64,000 bases of DNA from Comamonadaceae bacterium ALPHA2B (GCA_005503065.1 SCOE01000016.1:1-64000); one strand, 5' to 3'. Shown: positions 25,065-33,502, counted from the stretch's first letter. Notes: generated by a model from the sequence alone, not told the origin. Made by a program: numbers and translations.

Positions 25065-25349
25065 TTGCCCATCGAACTGCCCAAGGAGGCCCGCACCGCG
25101 GCCGTCCAGTCCATCGAGCGCTACTTCGACGAGGAGTTGCAGCAGCGCATCGGCAACATCCAGGCCGGTGCGTTGCTGAACTTCTTCCTTCAGGAGATCG
25201 GGCCCAGCATCTACAACACCGCGGTAGCCGACGCGCAGGAGCGCATGCTGGCGCGGGTGCAGGAACTCGACATCGACTGCCACGAGGACGAATTCGGCTT
25301 CTGGAAAGGGCGCGGCCCGCAGGCCGCACCCGCAGGCCGCCGGCGCTGA
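25065..25349 (+). CDS. DUF2164 family protein
   Basis: 94 aa. ELPKEARTAAVQSIERYFDE followed by ELQQRIGNIQAGALLNFFLQ and EIGPSIYNTAVADAQERM is the DUF2164 pattern (short helical protein, function unknown). The start is a TTG at 25065 with GGAGG five bases upstream; no ATG is available before the conserved region. The last 20 residues (GRGPQAAPAGRRR) extend past the family core. Confidence 0.85.
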   Translation: MPIELPKEARTAAVQSIERYFDEELQQRIGNIQAGALLNFFLQEIGPSIYNTAVADAQERMLARVQELDIDCHEDEFGFWKGRGPQAAPAGRRR

Positions 25350-25362
25350 GCCCCCTGCCCGC

Positions 25363-25818
25363 TCACTGGCCGGCCACGATGGCGGCGATCAGGCCGCCGG
25401 CGATCGCGCCCAGCACGAAGTCGCCGTTGATCTGCATCCACTGGTAGCCCGAGGGCGGTGCCTGCAGGTGGCGCGCACGCCAGTCGGTGACGACGTACTG
25501 CGGCGCACGGTAGCTGGCGGGCACGTAGCCGCCGCGGTGCCATTGCGCGTGGGGGCGCGGCGGGCCGGGCCGGAAGTCGCGGCGATCGTCACGGTCCCAA
25601 CGTTCGTGGCGGTCCCAGCGCTCGGCACGGTCGCGCCGGTCGTGGTCGCGCTCGAAGCGCTGGCCTTGTTCCCAGCGCGGCCCGGGGCCGTCGCCGCGGC
25701 CCGGGAAGCCCTGGGCCATGGCACCGCCGGCCAGCGTGAGGGCCAGCGTCGCGGCCAGGACGCGCATGCCGCGGCGGGTGCGGGTGCGGGTGGACGAGGT
25801 GGTGGGGCTGTGCTTCAT
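25363..25818 (-). CDS. RcnB-family periplasmic protein
   Basis: 151 aa. A basic start and hydrophobic stretch (RVLAATLALTLAGGAMAQG) form a signal peptide cleaved near AMA/QG. A run of Arg/Asp/His/Trp-rich segments follows (RDRAERWDRHERWDRDDRRD). The C-terminal part VVTDWRARHLQAPPSGYQWM and INGDFVLGAIAGGLI is the RcnB domain linked to nickel/cobalt homeostasis in E. coli. AAGGAG precedes ATG 25818. The metal role is by family only. Confidence 0.85.
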   Translation of the reverse strand: MKHSPTTSSTRTRTRRGMRVLAATLALTLAGGAMAQGFPGRGDGPGPRWEQGQRFERDHDRRDRAERWDRHERWDRDDRRDFRPGPPRPHAQWHRGGYVPASYRAPQYVVTDWRARHLQAPPSGYQWMQINGDFVLGAIAGGLIAAIVAGQ

Positions 25819-25981
25819 GGCGACTCCTTCTGTGTGTGAAACCATGGCCCCAATGCTGACGGGCGCATGTGTCGCCGCCGTCCGGCCGGGATGAGCCGCG
25901 AATGAAGGATGTAAGCGCCTGTCAGGACGCGGGGCATGTCGCCGGGGCGGGCGGCGCACCGCCGCTCATCGGCCGACGCAG

Positions 25982-26004
25982 AAAAAAGCCCGCGTGGAGC
26001 GGGC
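25982..26004 (-). terminator. Rho-independent terminator on the minus strand
   Basis: Read on the minus strand, GCCCGCTCCACGCGGGC (a perfect 6 bp stem) is followed by TTTTTT. It is preceded by another perfect hairpin, GAACCGCAAGGTTC (26009-26022). It would end transcripts coming from the ridA side. Confidence 0.82.
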
Positions 26005-26170
26005 CAAAGAACCTTGCGGTTCGCGAAGAGACGTTGCGCCGGATCGTTCTGGCTCTGGCGGCGCTTCCCCTTGAAGCGTCGATGCGTGACGGCCTCACTG
26101 TGGCACGACGGCCGCTTTGGAACCGTGAAATAGTTGGCGATCACTCCATCCTCTTGGTGAACAAATGTCA
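25982..26170 (-). ncRNA. Candidate small RNA or ridA 3' leader RNA
   Basis: This part of the 372 base gap between RcnB and RidA genes ends, on the minus strand, in a tetraloop hairpin plus strong terminator. The open frame running through it (starting at 26171) continues across the terminator, so it is not a credible protein. A dyad GGTGAACAAATGTCACC lies at 26156-26172 near the possible 5' end. Either a stand-alone small RNA or a long structured 3' end of the ridA message would fit. No known family is recognised. Confidence 0.35.
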
Positions 26171-26190
26171 CCCAGGGGCCGGCCGGGCGC

Positions 26191-26580
26191 TCAACCGCGC
26201 GGCCGCAAACGGGCTGTGGCCTCGATTTCGATCCGCATGCGGGGATCGGCCAGCCCGGCCGAGATCATCATCGCCGCCGGCCGCACCTCGCCGAACCAGC
26301 GGCGCAGCACCGGCCAGCAGGCCGGAAAGTCGGCCGCCTCGGGCAGCACGTAGGTGACGCGCACCACGTCGGCCATCGTGGCGCCGGCCTCGCGCAGCGC
26401 CGCGTCGATGTTCTTCAGGCATTGCTCGGCCTGCGCCACCACATCGTCGGCGATGGTCATCGTGGCGTAGTCGAAGCCGGTGGTGCCGGAGACGAAGACC
26501 CAGTCGCCGTCGACCACGGCGCGGGAATAGCCCATCTCCTGCTCGAAGGTGGAACCGGAACTGATGAGGCGTCGGGCCAT
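26191..26580 (-). CDS. RidA/YjgF-family protein
   Basis: 129 aa. The family features are SRAVVDGDWVFVSGTTGFDY near the start, DDVVAQAEQCLKNIDAALREAG in the middle and VRVTYVLPEAADFPACWPVL. The C-terminal RPAAMMISAGLADPRMRIEIEA replaces the usual R-P-A(R)-x-x-V motif: the Arg that binds the imine/enamine carboxylate is present as EVRPA. RidA members deaminate reactive 2-aminoacrylate-type intermediates. A second RidA-like gene lies at 49938. Confidence 0.88.
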   Translation of the reverse strand: MARRLISSGSTFEQEMGYSRAVVDGDWVFVSGTTGFDYATMTIADDVVAQAEQCLKNIDAALREAGATMADVVRVTYVLPEAADFPACWPVLRRWFGEVRPAAMMISAGLADPRMRIEIEATARLRPRG

Positions 26581-26610
26581 GGCGTCAGGGGTGCGCTCGG
26601 CACCGCGATT

Positions 26611-26656
26611 GCTACTGTTTCGATAGCTGCCTGCGCCCGTGCCACGGGCGCTACAG
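26611..26656 (+). repeat. GCTATC-family repeat R3
   Basis: The palindrome GCTACTGTTTCGATAGC (26611-26627) is followed by TGCGCCCGTGCCACGGGCGC and TACAGGC. It lies directly upstream of the RidA gene, between it and the small secreted protein gene, and ends in CTCTTTTTGC, which could act as a terminator tail on the plus strand. Confidence 0.8.
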
Positions 26657-26685
26657 GCTCTTTTTGCTTGAAGGCGCGGACTTGA

Positions 26686-27045
26686 TCAGGGCGCGTTGCC
26701 CTGCGGCCCCACGGGCGGCGGCGCCGCACGCCCGCTGGAGCCCGGCGCGAGCTTGCGCCCAAACGCCTCACCCACGTTGCGCACCGGCCGGCTGGCGGCT
26801 TCGGAGCCGCGCTGGATGCCCCGGCGCGCCGCGTCGTCGGCGCGCCCGATGCTGCGGCCGGCGGCGTCGGTGCCACGCTGCATGCCCGATGTCGCCTTGT
26901 TGTGCGGTGCCTTGAGCGTGTTCGCCGGCCGGGTGGGCGGCGGATTGTTGGCGTTGGCCGTCTGCGCGTGCGCCACGCCGGCCGCCGCGAGGGCGACCGC
27001 GGCGGCGCCAGCGCCCAGGGCACGGAAGGAAAGTCGGAAGGTCAT
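26686..27045 (-). CDS. Small secreted protein of unknown function
   Basis: 119 aa. The N-terminus (MTFRLSFRALGAGAAAVALA followed by AAGVAHAQT) is a clear signal peptide. The mature part is polar and low-complexity (NANNPPPTRPANTLKAPHNK, then RGTDAAGRSIGRADDAARRG, a coiled or disordered pattern with AAGRS/AARRG repeats). AGGAGA lies nine bases before ATG 27045. No family is recognised. It follows the amino-acid binding protein gene by 47 bases on the same strand. Confidence 0.7.
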   Translation of the reverse strand: MTFRLSFRALGAGAAAVALAAAGVAHAQTANANNPPPTRPANTLKAPHNKATSGMQRGTDAAGRSIGRADDAARRGIQRGSEAASRPVRNVGEAFGRKLAPGSSGRAAPPPVGPQGNAP

Positions 27046-27092
27046 CGGTCGAGGTCTCCTGCGGGTGGCGGCACCCGCAGGGCACCACCGGT

Positions 27093-27980
27093 TCACACGG
27101 CCGGCTTGTCGCTCGGCGTCTGGATGTTGTCCTTGAGCTCCTGGTTCATCGGCAGGCCGATGGCCTGGTTCTTGGGTGGGATCGGGCCCATGAACCACTT
27201 GTTGTAGAGCTTCTCGAACTCGCCGGATTTCATCATGCCGGTGATCACGCCGTCGACCAGCGCCTTGAACTTGGGATCGTCCTTGCGCAGCATGCAGGCG
27301 TAGGGCTCGACCTGCAGCGCGTCGCCCACCACGTCGAGCGCGGCGGGATCCTTCGCATTGGCCTTGAGGCCGAAGAGCAGGATGTCGTCCATCGGGAAGG
27401 CCGAGGCGCGGTCGGTCTCCACCAGCAGCAGCGCGTCGGCATGGTCCTTGGTGCCGATGACGTCGAGGTCGAGCTTCTTCTCGTCGTTGTACTTACGCAC
27501 GACCAGCATGTTGGTGGTGCCGGTGGTGATGGCCACCTTCTTGCCCTTGAGATCGGGCCAGTTCTTGATGCCCGAACTCTTCTTCACCAGCAGGCGCGTG
27601 CCGGTGTAGAAGTGGTTGATGGCGAAGTCCACTTCCTTGCCGCGGGCGGTGTTGTTGGTGGTGGAGCCGCATTCGAGGTCGATCGTGCCGTTGGTGAGCA
27701 GCGGGATGCGGTTCTGCGAGGTCACGGCCATCCAGCCCACCTCGAGGTTGGGCTTGCCCGTCTGCTTCTTCACCGCGGCCACCACGGCGTTGGCGATGTC
27801 CACCGCGAAGCCGATCGGCTTGCCGGGTGCCTCGAGGTAGCTGAAGGGCACAGAGGATTCGCGGTACGCCAGCGTGATCTTGTTCGCCTCGGCGACCTTG
27901 GCCAGCGTGTCGGCCGCCTGGGCACCGGTGGCGGCCAGCGCGACCAGCAAAACGGCGGAGGAAAGAACGGAGAGCTTCAT
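27093..27980 (-). CDS. Amino-acid ABC transporter periplasmic binding protein (GltI-like)
   Basis: 295 aa. Signal peptide MKLSVLSSAVLLVALAATGAQAA, then a type-3 solute-binding fold: ITLAYRESSVPFSYLEAPGK, PIGFAVDIANAVVAAV, IDLECGSTTNNTARGKEVDF and a RLLVKKSSGI...LKGKKVAITTGTTN hinge. These segments are typical of glutamate/aspartate binding proteins such as GltI. No permease or ATPase gene is adjacent, so it is an orphan component here. It is divergent from a D-amino-acid dehydrogenase-like gene. Confidence 0.92.
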   Translation of the reverse strand: MKLSVLSSAVLLVALAATGAQAADTLAKVAEANKITLAYRESSVPFSYLEAPGKPIGFAVDIANAVVAAVKKQTGKPNLEVGWMAVTSQNRIPLLTNGTIDLECGSTTNNTARGKEVDFAINHFYTGTRLLVKKSSGIKNWPDLKGKKVAITTGTTNMLVVRKYNDEKKLDLDVIGTKDHADALLLVETDRASAFPMDDILLFGLKANAKDPAALDVVGDALQVEPYACMLRKDDPKFKALVDGVITGMMKSGEFEKLYNKWFMGPIPPKNQAIGLPMNQELKDNIQTPSDKPAV

Positions 27981-28289
27981 GGGCACCTTTCTGGGAATGG
28001 AGCGAAGTGGAGGAGAGAGCCTCTCTAGCAAGGCGCCGGCCAGTGTGGCAGCGCGGGCCGCGTCGGCGGCATTCCTTTTTGCCCGGCGGCCATGTCCAAA
28101 GCTTATGGGCCGCAGCCACGCACATCGCCGCCGCCGGCCGGCCCATTACCTCGCGGCATGGGTGGCGGTGCTATCGGCATTTTCCAGAACGCACCGCGGC
28201 CCGTAGAGTGGGCGGGCGCTCAGGTTGCGACGACGCGCCCACCTGGCCGATCCACCACCGCCCTCTTCTCTCGAAGCTTCCTCTTCATC
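27981..28289. other. Divergent promoter region, binding protein / DadA-like
   Basis: 309 bases with two outward starts. I see no clear operator or hairpin; the right half is high G+C and the part near 28160-28210 is poor in -10-like words. Confidence 0.4.
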
Positions 28290-29531
28290 ATGCACATCTG
28301 CGTGCTCGGCGCCGGCATCGTGGGCCTGGCCACCGCCTGGGAACTGCAGCGGCAGGGCCACGCCGTCACCGTGGTCGACCGCGCCCTGCCCGGCAGCGGC
28401 ACCAGCGGCGGCAACGGCGCGCAGCTGAGCTACTCCTACGTCGCCCCGTTGGCCGACCCGTCGATCTGGGCACAGCTGCCGCAGCTGCTGCTGGCCGCCG
28501 ATTCGCCGCTCAAGCTGCGGCCGCAGCTCGATCCCCACCAGTGGCGCTGGGGCATCGAATTCCTGGCCGCCTGCAACGCGGGCACTGCCGCCGCGACCAC
28601 GAAGCGCCTGCTCGCGCTGGCCGCACGCAGCCGCGATGGCTTCGAGGCGATGCGCGCCGAACTCGCGCCCGACTGCGACTTCTCGGCCACCGGCAAGCTG
28701 GTGCTCTACCGCACCGCCGCCGGCGTCGATGCCGCGCGCCGCCAGGTCGAGCTGCAGCGCATGCTGGGCGCCGCGGCCCAGACGATCGTCACGCCCGAGG
28801 AATGCGCCACGCTGGAGCCGGCCCTCGCCGGCTACCACCGCCAGATCGCCGGTGGCGTGCACACGCCGAGCGAATGCGCGGCCGACTGCCTGAAGGTCTG
28901 CCAGGCGCTGGCCGCGGCCCTGTCGGCCCGCGGCGTGCGCTTCGTGCTCGGCCATGCGGTGCAGGCCTTCGACCGCAAGGGACGCGAGGTCGCCGCCGTG
29001 CAGACCGAGGCCGGCCCCATCCCGGCCGACATGTTCGTCATGGCCCTGGGCACCGCCTCGGCCCGCTTCGGCCGCCAGCTCGGCGCCCATGTGCCGGTCT
29101 ACCCGCTGAAGGGCTACAGCATCACCGTGCCGGTCGATCCCGCGCCGGGTTCGGCGCCGCGCGTGAGCGTGACCGACAGCGCCCGCAAGGCCGTGTTCGC
29201 GCGCCTGGGCGACCGGCTGCGCGTGGCCGGCATGGCCGAGCTGGTGGGTGAAGATGCACGCATCCCGCAGGACCGCATCGACACCCTGGTTGCCGCGACG
29301 AAGGCCGTCTTCCCACGCGCCGCGCGCGACTTCGACGCCCCCAAGCCCTGGACCGGCATGCGCCCCGCCACGCCCAGGGGCACGCCGCTGGTCGGCGCCC
29401 TGCCCGGCGCGCCGCGCAACCTGTTGTTCAACACGGGGCATGGGGCCTTGGGCTTCACGCTGGCGTTCGGGACGGCGCGGGAGATCGCAGCGTTGTTGCC
29501 TTCGGTACACGAGCATCCGCCGATGCCATGA
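28290..29531 (+). CDS. D-amino-acid dehydrogenase (DadA-like FAD oxidoreductase)
   Basis: 413 aa. N-terminal FAD-binding motif HICVLGAGIVGLATAWELQR, then QLSYSYVAPLADPSIW as in DadA, and the C-terminal WTGMRPATPRGTPLVGALP and LLFNTGHGALGFTLAFG, the typical DAO-fold end. It oxidises D-amino acids to keto acids and passes electrons to the respiratory chain. The ATG at 28290 has no strong ribosome site, so the start is by homology (VLGAGIVG near residue 5). The facing amino-acid binding gene supports a role in amino-acid use. Confidence 0.9.
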   Translation: MHICVLGAGIVGLATAWELQRQGHAVTVVDRALPGSGTSGGNGAQLSYSYVAPLADPSIWAQLPQLLLAADSPLKLRPQLDPHQWRWGIEFLAACNAGTAAATTKRLLALAARSRDGFEAMRAELAPDCDFSATGKLVLYRTAAGVDAARRQVELQRMLGAAAQTIVTPEECATLEPALAGYHRQIAGGVHTPSECAADCLKVCQALAAALSARGVRFVLGHAVQAFDRKGREVAAVQTEAGPIPADMFVMALGTASARFGRQLGAHVPVYPLKGYSITVPVDPAPGSAPRVSVTDSARKAVFARLGDRLRVAGMAELVGEDARIPQDRIDTLVAATKAVFPRAARDFDAPKPWTGMRPATPRGTPLVGALPGAPRNLLFNTGHGALGFTLAFGTAREIAALLPSVHEHPPMP

Positions 29532-29654
29532 CGCGCGGCGTGTCAGGATCGCCGGGAAGCCGCGGTCGGCGTTGAGAGCAGGACGCGACCCACATCGGCC
29601 CGAATCGGCCCGAATCGGCCGAGCGTGGTCACATGCCAATTCCTGCGTGCCTCG

Positions 29655-31064
29655 TCAAAGAGCGGGGTGGAGGTTGCGTACCCCGCTGGCCGACTCCAGC
29701 AGCGCGGCGGCATGCAGCAGCGTGGCTTCGCTCAGCCAGGTCGACACCAGTTGCACACCGATCGGCATACCGTCGCGGCTGGTGCCGAATCGGATCGACA
29801 TGCCAGGCAACCCTGTCAGGTTCAAGGGCACCGTTGATCCCTGCAGGTAGGTGGCGTCTACCTTCCGGCCGTTGATGATGAACCGGGAGAGGCCGTGCCT
29901 TTGCGCCGGTATCGGCTGCACCGGCGTGAGCAGCAGGTCGAAACGCTTGAAGTACTCGGCGAAGCCGTCTTTCAGTCGCTCGGCTGCCTGCTCGGCCTCG
30001 ATGTAGTCCTTCATGGACGTGTCGGGCAAGGCAAGCATGGTCTTCGCCATCAGGTAGAGCTCGTCGTCGTGGCGGCCGTGGGTGGCTTCTGCGAAGGCTG
30101 GCTTCATCTCCATCACGTGAAGACGGTTGAAGACCTCGAGCGCAAAGTCCCGCTCCAGCGCCGGAATTCGCACCGGCTCCACGAAGGCGCCCATGCTCTT
30201 GAAGGCGTCGGCTGCCGCGACCACCGTTGACGCGACTTCCGGGTCGATCGGTCCGAAGCCGGGTTCAACCAGCCAGCCCACGCGCAGCGGTCGTGCAGGC
30301 GTGAAGCTGGCCGCGCCATCGAACGGGCCCACGCTGGACGAAAACGCGTCCGCTCCATCCGGACCCGCCATCAGCGAATACGCCAGTGCAACGTCGCGAA
30401 CGCTGCGCGCCATCGGTCCGACGTGCCAGAAGCGGCGGGGCGCGCGCGGCCAGATGCCTGTCATGGGCACACGTCCGTGCGTCGCCTTCAACGAGGTGAT
30501 GCCGGTTTGCGCCGCCGGGCCGCGGACGGAGATCGCCAGGTCGGTGCCCAGGCCGAGCGGCGACATGCCGGCTGCGATGGCTGCCGACTCGCCGCCGCTG
30601 GACCCTCCCGGCGTGCGCTCGAGGTTCCATGGGTTGTTCGTGCGACCCGAGAGCAGGTTGTCGCTTTCGATCCAGTAGGAGAACTCGGGAAGGTTGGTCT
30701 TTGCGAGGAGGATGCCACCCGCGGCCTTCAGCCGCGCAACGCTGGTGGCATCCGCGTCCGGCATGCGGCCCTTGAAGATCGGCGAGCCGCGTTGCGTCGC
30801 CACGCCCGCGGTGTCGATCGAATCCTTGACCGTGAAGGGCACACCGTGCAAAGGACCCAGTTCACCGCCTTTCATGACGGCTGCTTCGGCTGCCTTGGCC
30901 GCGGCCAGCACGGTGTCTGCGAGGGTGACGATGGCGTTGACCCGCGGGTCGACGGCTTCGATGCGATCGAGGTGCGCCTGGACGACCTCAACGGGGGAGA
31001 CCTCGCGGGTGCGGATGAGTTCGGCCAGCCGGGTGGCGTCGCAATGGATGAGTTCGGAGGTCAT
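29655..31064 (-). CDS. Amidase-signature family enzyme
   Basis: 469 aa. The catalytic Lys lies in FTVKDSIDTAGV, the cis-Ser in TPGGSSGGESAAIAAGMSPL and the nucleophile in LAISVRGPAAQTG. The last is usually DTGGSIRIPA; here it reads DLAISVR, keeping Ser and Arg. C-terminal LTPVQPIPAQR and NLTGLPGMSIRFG are typical. It hydrolyses amides or carbamates in the cytoplasm. It faces a TetR gene across 162 bases that hold two identical operator-like sites, one of them ten bases upstream of this start codon. Confidence 0.9.
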   Translation of the reverse strand: MTSELIHCDATRLAELIRTREVSPVEVVQAHLDRIEAVDPRVNAIVTLADTVLAAAKAAEAAVMKGGELGPLHGVPFTVKDSIDTAGVATQRGSPIFKGRMPDADATSVARLKAAGGILLAKTNLPEFSYWIESDNLLSGRTNNPWNLERTPGGSSGGESAAIAAGMSPLGLGTDLAISVRGPAAQTGITSLKATHGRVPMTGIWPRAPRRFWHVGPMARSVRDVALAYSLMAGPDGADAFSSSVGPFDGAASFTPARPLRVGWLVEPGFGPIDPEVASTVVAAADAFKSMGAFVEPVRIPALERDFALEVFNRLHVMEMKPAFAEATHGRHDDELYLMAKTMLALPDTSMKDYIEAEQAAERLKDGFAEYFKRFDLLLTPVQPIPAQRHGLSRFIINGRKVDATYLQGSTVPLNLTGLPGMSIRFGTSRDGMPIGVQLVSTWLSEATLLHAAALLESASGVRNLHPAL

Positions 31065-31074
31065 GAAGATCTTT

Positions 31075-31092
31075 CTATCTGCCAGTTGGTAG
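31075..31092. promoter_or_regulatory. Putative TetR operator, site 1 (amidase start)
   Basis: CTATCTGCCAGTTGGTAG lies ten bases upstream of the amidase start codon and would block its translation start or promoter. It matches site 2 in 17 of 18 bases. Confidence 0.7.
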
Positions 31093-31131
31093 ACCGAGGA
31101 TCGTAGGCGCGCCCATCATGGCCGTCAACAA

Positions 31132-31149
31132 CTATCTGCCAGTTGATAG
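31132..31149. promoter_or_regulatory. Putative TetR operator, site 2
   Basis: CTATCTGCCAGTTGATAG, with CTATC/GATAG outer arms, is the second copy, 57 bases from site 1 and in the same orientation. Paired sites between divergent amidase and tetR genes suggest that one repressor controls both. Confidence 0.7.
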
Positions 31150-31226
31150 AAAAATAGCGGCGAGCTAAGATCGCGTGCTTCGGCGCCTGTCGACAACGGC
31201 ACAACGCGTCTCAACAAAAGTAGTCA

Positions 31227-31802
31227 GTGGGCACCAACTCTCGAGAAACCATATTGGCTGCTGCGAGGCAGACCGCGCAATTGCACGGCTACAGCGGCTT
31301 GAACTTCCGCGACCTCGCACGCGACGTGGGGATCAAGAGTGCGAGCATCCACTACTACTTCCCGAGCAAGGCCGATTTGGGAGCGGCCGTTGCGCGCCGA
31401 TATTGGGAGGACAACGCAGCAGCGTTGGACGCGATGTCGGCGGAGTTCGAGGACCCGCGGCAATGCTTGCAGGCTTACCCGGACCGCTTCCGCCAGTCCC
31501 TCGCGAACGAAAACCGCCTGTGCCTGTCCAGCTTCATGGCCGCGGAATACGACGATTTGCCAGATGCCGTGAAAGCGGAAGTGCAGGCCTTTGCCGACGT
31601 CAACGTTGCGTGGCTGAGCAAAGTGCTGGTGGCTGCGGGGGTGGTCCCGGCCGAAGACAGCGAGGCGCGCGCACGCGCCATCTTCGCGGCAGTGGCAGGT
31701 GCGCAACTCATCGCACGCAGCCGTTCCGACATTTCGCTGTACGACGCGATGATCGACAGCTATCGAGCGGCGGGGCTGTTCGGGCGCCTTCCTCCCTCTT
31801 GA
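31227..31802 (+). CDS. TetR family regulator, probably of the amidase gene
   Basis: 191 aa. Helix-turn-helix: ILAAARQTAQLHGYSGLNFR and DLARDVGIKSASIHYYFPSK, the strongly conserved SxxxxxYYFxSK end of the TetR domain. The ligand domain has LCLSSFMAAEYDDLPDAVKA, a pattern of TetR proteins with the TetR_C_11-like part. The GTG start at 31227 has only a weak ribosome site. Position opposite the amidase and the paired operators argue for local repression. Inducer unknown. Confidence 0.9.
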   Translation: MGTNSRETILAAARQTAQLHGYSGLNFRDLARDVGIKSASIHYYFPSKADLGAAVARRYWEDNAAALDAMSAEFEDPRQCLQAYPDRFRQSLANENRLCLSSFMAAEYDDLPDAVKAEVQAFADVNVAWLSKVLVAAGVVPAEDSEARARAIFAAVAGAQLIARSRSDISLYDAMIDSYRAAGLFGRLPPS

Positions 31803-31876
31803 AGCGAACATCGGGCCGGCTCGGACCGAAGCGTTGGGCCCTGCACCCGATCACAGGGGCCTGCTTCGACAAGACC

Positions 31877-32782
31877 TCAAAGCCGCGATCCGGCCAACAC
31901 TTGCTGCACACACCGCAGCATGCTGCGCACCGCCACCGACTCGCGCCCCTCGGCCGGCCGCAGCGCGCGCACGGGCACGGGCAGCTCCGGCTGCAGCGCC
32001 AGCACGTCGACCTTCGACGCGTCGGCCGACAGGGCCGTGCAGCCATCGACGAGCGCGACACCCAGCCCGTGCTGCGCCATGGCGAGCGCGGCGTGGTACG
32101 TCTGCACGGTGACCACGGCCTGCAGGCCCACGCCCGCCTCGCGGCAGGCCTGGCTCAGGCTCAGGCCCACCGGGTCGCGGGCATCGAGGGCGATGACCGG
32201 GACATCGCCCAGCGCTGTGAGTTCGACGGCGCCTGCGCGCACCACGGCGGGCGGCAGCAGGCCCTTGGGCGCGACACCGACCATGCGGCTGTTGGCCAGG
32301 GTCTCGTGCGTGAGGCCGGGCGGGACGACGGGGCTGAAGGCGAAGCCGATGTCGGCCTCGCGCAGCAGCAGCTTCGAGACGATCTGCGGCGTGTGCAGCG
32401 CCTCGACATGGATCGTCACCTTCGGATGCTTCCTGCGGAAGGCCACCAGCGCACGCGGCAGCACCTCGTGCGTGAGCGCCATGACGGCGAGGATGCGCAG
32501 TTCCTGCGCCGCATCATCCGCCTGGCGCAGGTTGGCGGCCAGCCGCTGCACCTCGTCGAGCTGGGCGAACAGGCGCTCGATGTGCGGGTAAAGCGCCTGC
32601 GCTTCCGCCGTCGGCGTGAGGCGCCCCTTGGCGCGGCGGAACAGCGCGAAGCCCAGCTGCAGTTCGGCATGCTGCAGGGTGCGGCTGACGGCCGGCTGCG
32701 TGACGTTGATGAGCCGGGCCGCGGCGCTCACGCTGCCGGTGAGCATGACGGCGTTGAAGACCTCGATGTGGCGCAGGCGCAT
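31877..32782 (-). CDS. LysR family transcriptional regulator
   Basis: 301 aa. N-terminal winged helix: MRLRHIEVFNAVMLTGSVSA and AARLINVTQPAVSRTLQHAE, then the two-lobed co-inducer domain (LRILAVMALTHEVLPRALVA, TIHVEALHTPQIVSKLLLREAD, the last typical of the subgroup that includes amino-acid and citrate regulators). It lies 7 bases downstream of the cobalamin adenosyltransferase gene on the same strand, which is unusual because LysR genes are normally divergent from their targets. Target unknown. Confidence 0.92.
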   Translation of the reverse strand: MRLRHIEVFNAVMLTGSVSAAARLINVTQPAVSRTLQHAELQLGFALFRRAKGRLTPTAEAQALYPHIERLFAQLDEVQRLAANLRQADDAAQELRILAVMALTHEVLPRALVAFRRKHPKVTIHVEALHTPQIVSKLLLREADIGFAFSPVVPPGLTHETLANSRMVGVAPKGLLPPAVVRAGAVELTALGDVPVIALDARDPVGLSLSQACREAGVGLQAVVTVQTYHAALAMAQHGLGVALVDGCTALSADASKVDVLALQPELPVPVRALRPAEGRESVAVRSMLRCVQQVLAGSRL

Positions 32783-32789
32783 GCGGCGC

Positions 32790-33368
32790 TCAGTCGTCCG
32801 CGCCCGAATCGGCGGCGCGCGCCATGCGCTCGCTCTTCCAGTAGACGTCGTCGCCGCCGTCCATGCGGTTGAGCACGCGGGCCAGCACGAAGAGCAGGTC
32901 GCTCAGGCGGTTGAGGTACTGGCGCAGGCCGTCGTTGAGCGGTTCCTGCGCACCCAGCGCGACCACGGCGCGTTCGGCCCGGCGCGCCACGGTGCGGCAC
33001 ACATGCGCCTGCGAGGCAGCGCGCGTGCCGGCCGGCAGGATGAATTCCGCGAGGCGCGGCAGCGTGGCGTTGTGGTCGGCCAGGGCCTGGTCGAGCTGGA
33101 GCAGCGCCTCGGGCTTGAGCAGCGTGTAGCCCGGCATCGACAGCTCGCCGCCGAGGTTGAAGAGCTGGTGCTGCACGTCGACGAGCAATTCACGCACCGC
33201 ATCGGGCAGTGGCTCGCACAACAGCAGGCCGATGTGCGAGTTGAGCTCGTCCACGTCGCCCATGGCGTGCACGCGCAGGTGGCTCTTGGGCACGCGCGTG
33301 TTGTCGCCCAGGCCGGTGGTGCCGTCGTCGCCGGTGCGGGTGGCGATCTGTGAGAGTCGGTTGCCCAT
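32790..33368 (-). CDS. ATP:cob(I)alamin adenosyltransferase, PduO/MMAB type
   Basis: 192 aa. The N-terminal TRTGDDGTTGLGDNTRVPKS is the ATP-binding motif, followed by GDVDELNSHIGLLL and, near the end, RAERAVVALGAQEPLNDGLR with YLNRLSDLLFVLARVLNR. It transfers the adenosyl group of ATP to cob(I)alamin, giving coenzyme B12 for mutases and lyases. MGNRLSQI is the usual start (ATG 33368). No cobalamin-dependent enzyme gene is beside it. Confidence 0.95.
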   Translation of the reverse strand: MGNRLSQIATRTGDDGTTGLGDNTRVPKSHLRVHAMGDVDELNSHIGLLLCEPLPDAVRELLVDVQHQLFNLGGELSMPGYTLLKPEALLQLDQALADHNATLPRLAEFILPAGTRAASQAHVCRTVARRAERAVVALGAQEPLNDGLRQYLNRLSDLLFVLARVLNRMDGGDDVYWKSERMARAADSGADD

Positions 33369-33502
33369 GGAGGGTGCTGCCTTGTGGTGATGGATTGATC
33401 CGGGCGCCACGCAGCACCCATCCGTTGCAGAATGGTAGACCGCTTGCCTCACGCTCCTTCCCACGACCCTCGGCCGCGCACCGCCGGCGCCGGAGACCTG
33501 CC

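Larger units (their letters stand above)
25819..26190. other. 372 base gap between RcnB and RidA genes
   Basis: It holds the RcnB ribosome site and promoter (left end), the terminator and hairpins at 25982-26022, and the dyad at 26156-26172. No gene is seen on either strand. Confidence 0.5.

Noticed and set aside
25815-26171. Minus-strand 118-codon frame between RcnB and RidA genes
   Set aside because: It runs through a strong terminator and into the RcnB start region, with no family resemblance; an RNA is more likely.
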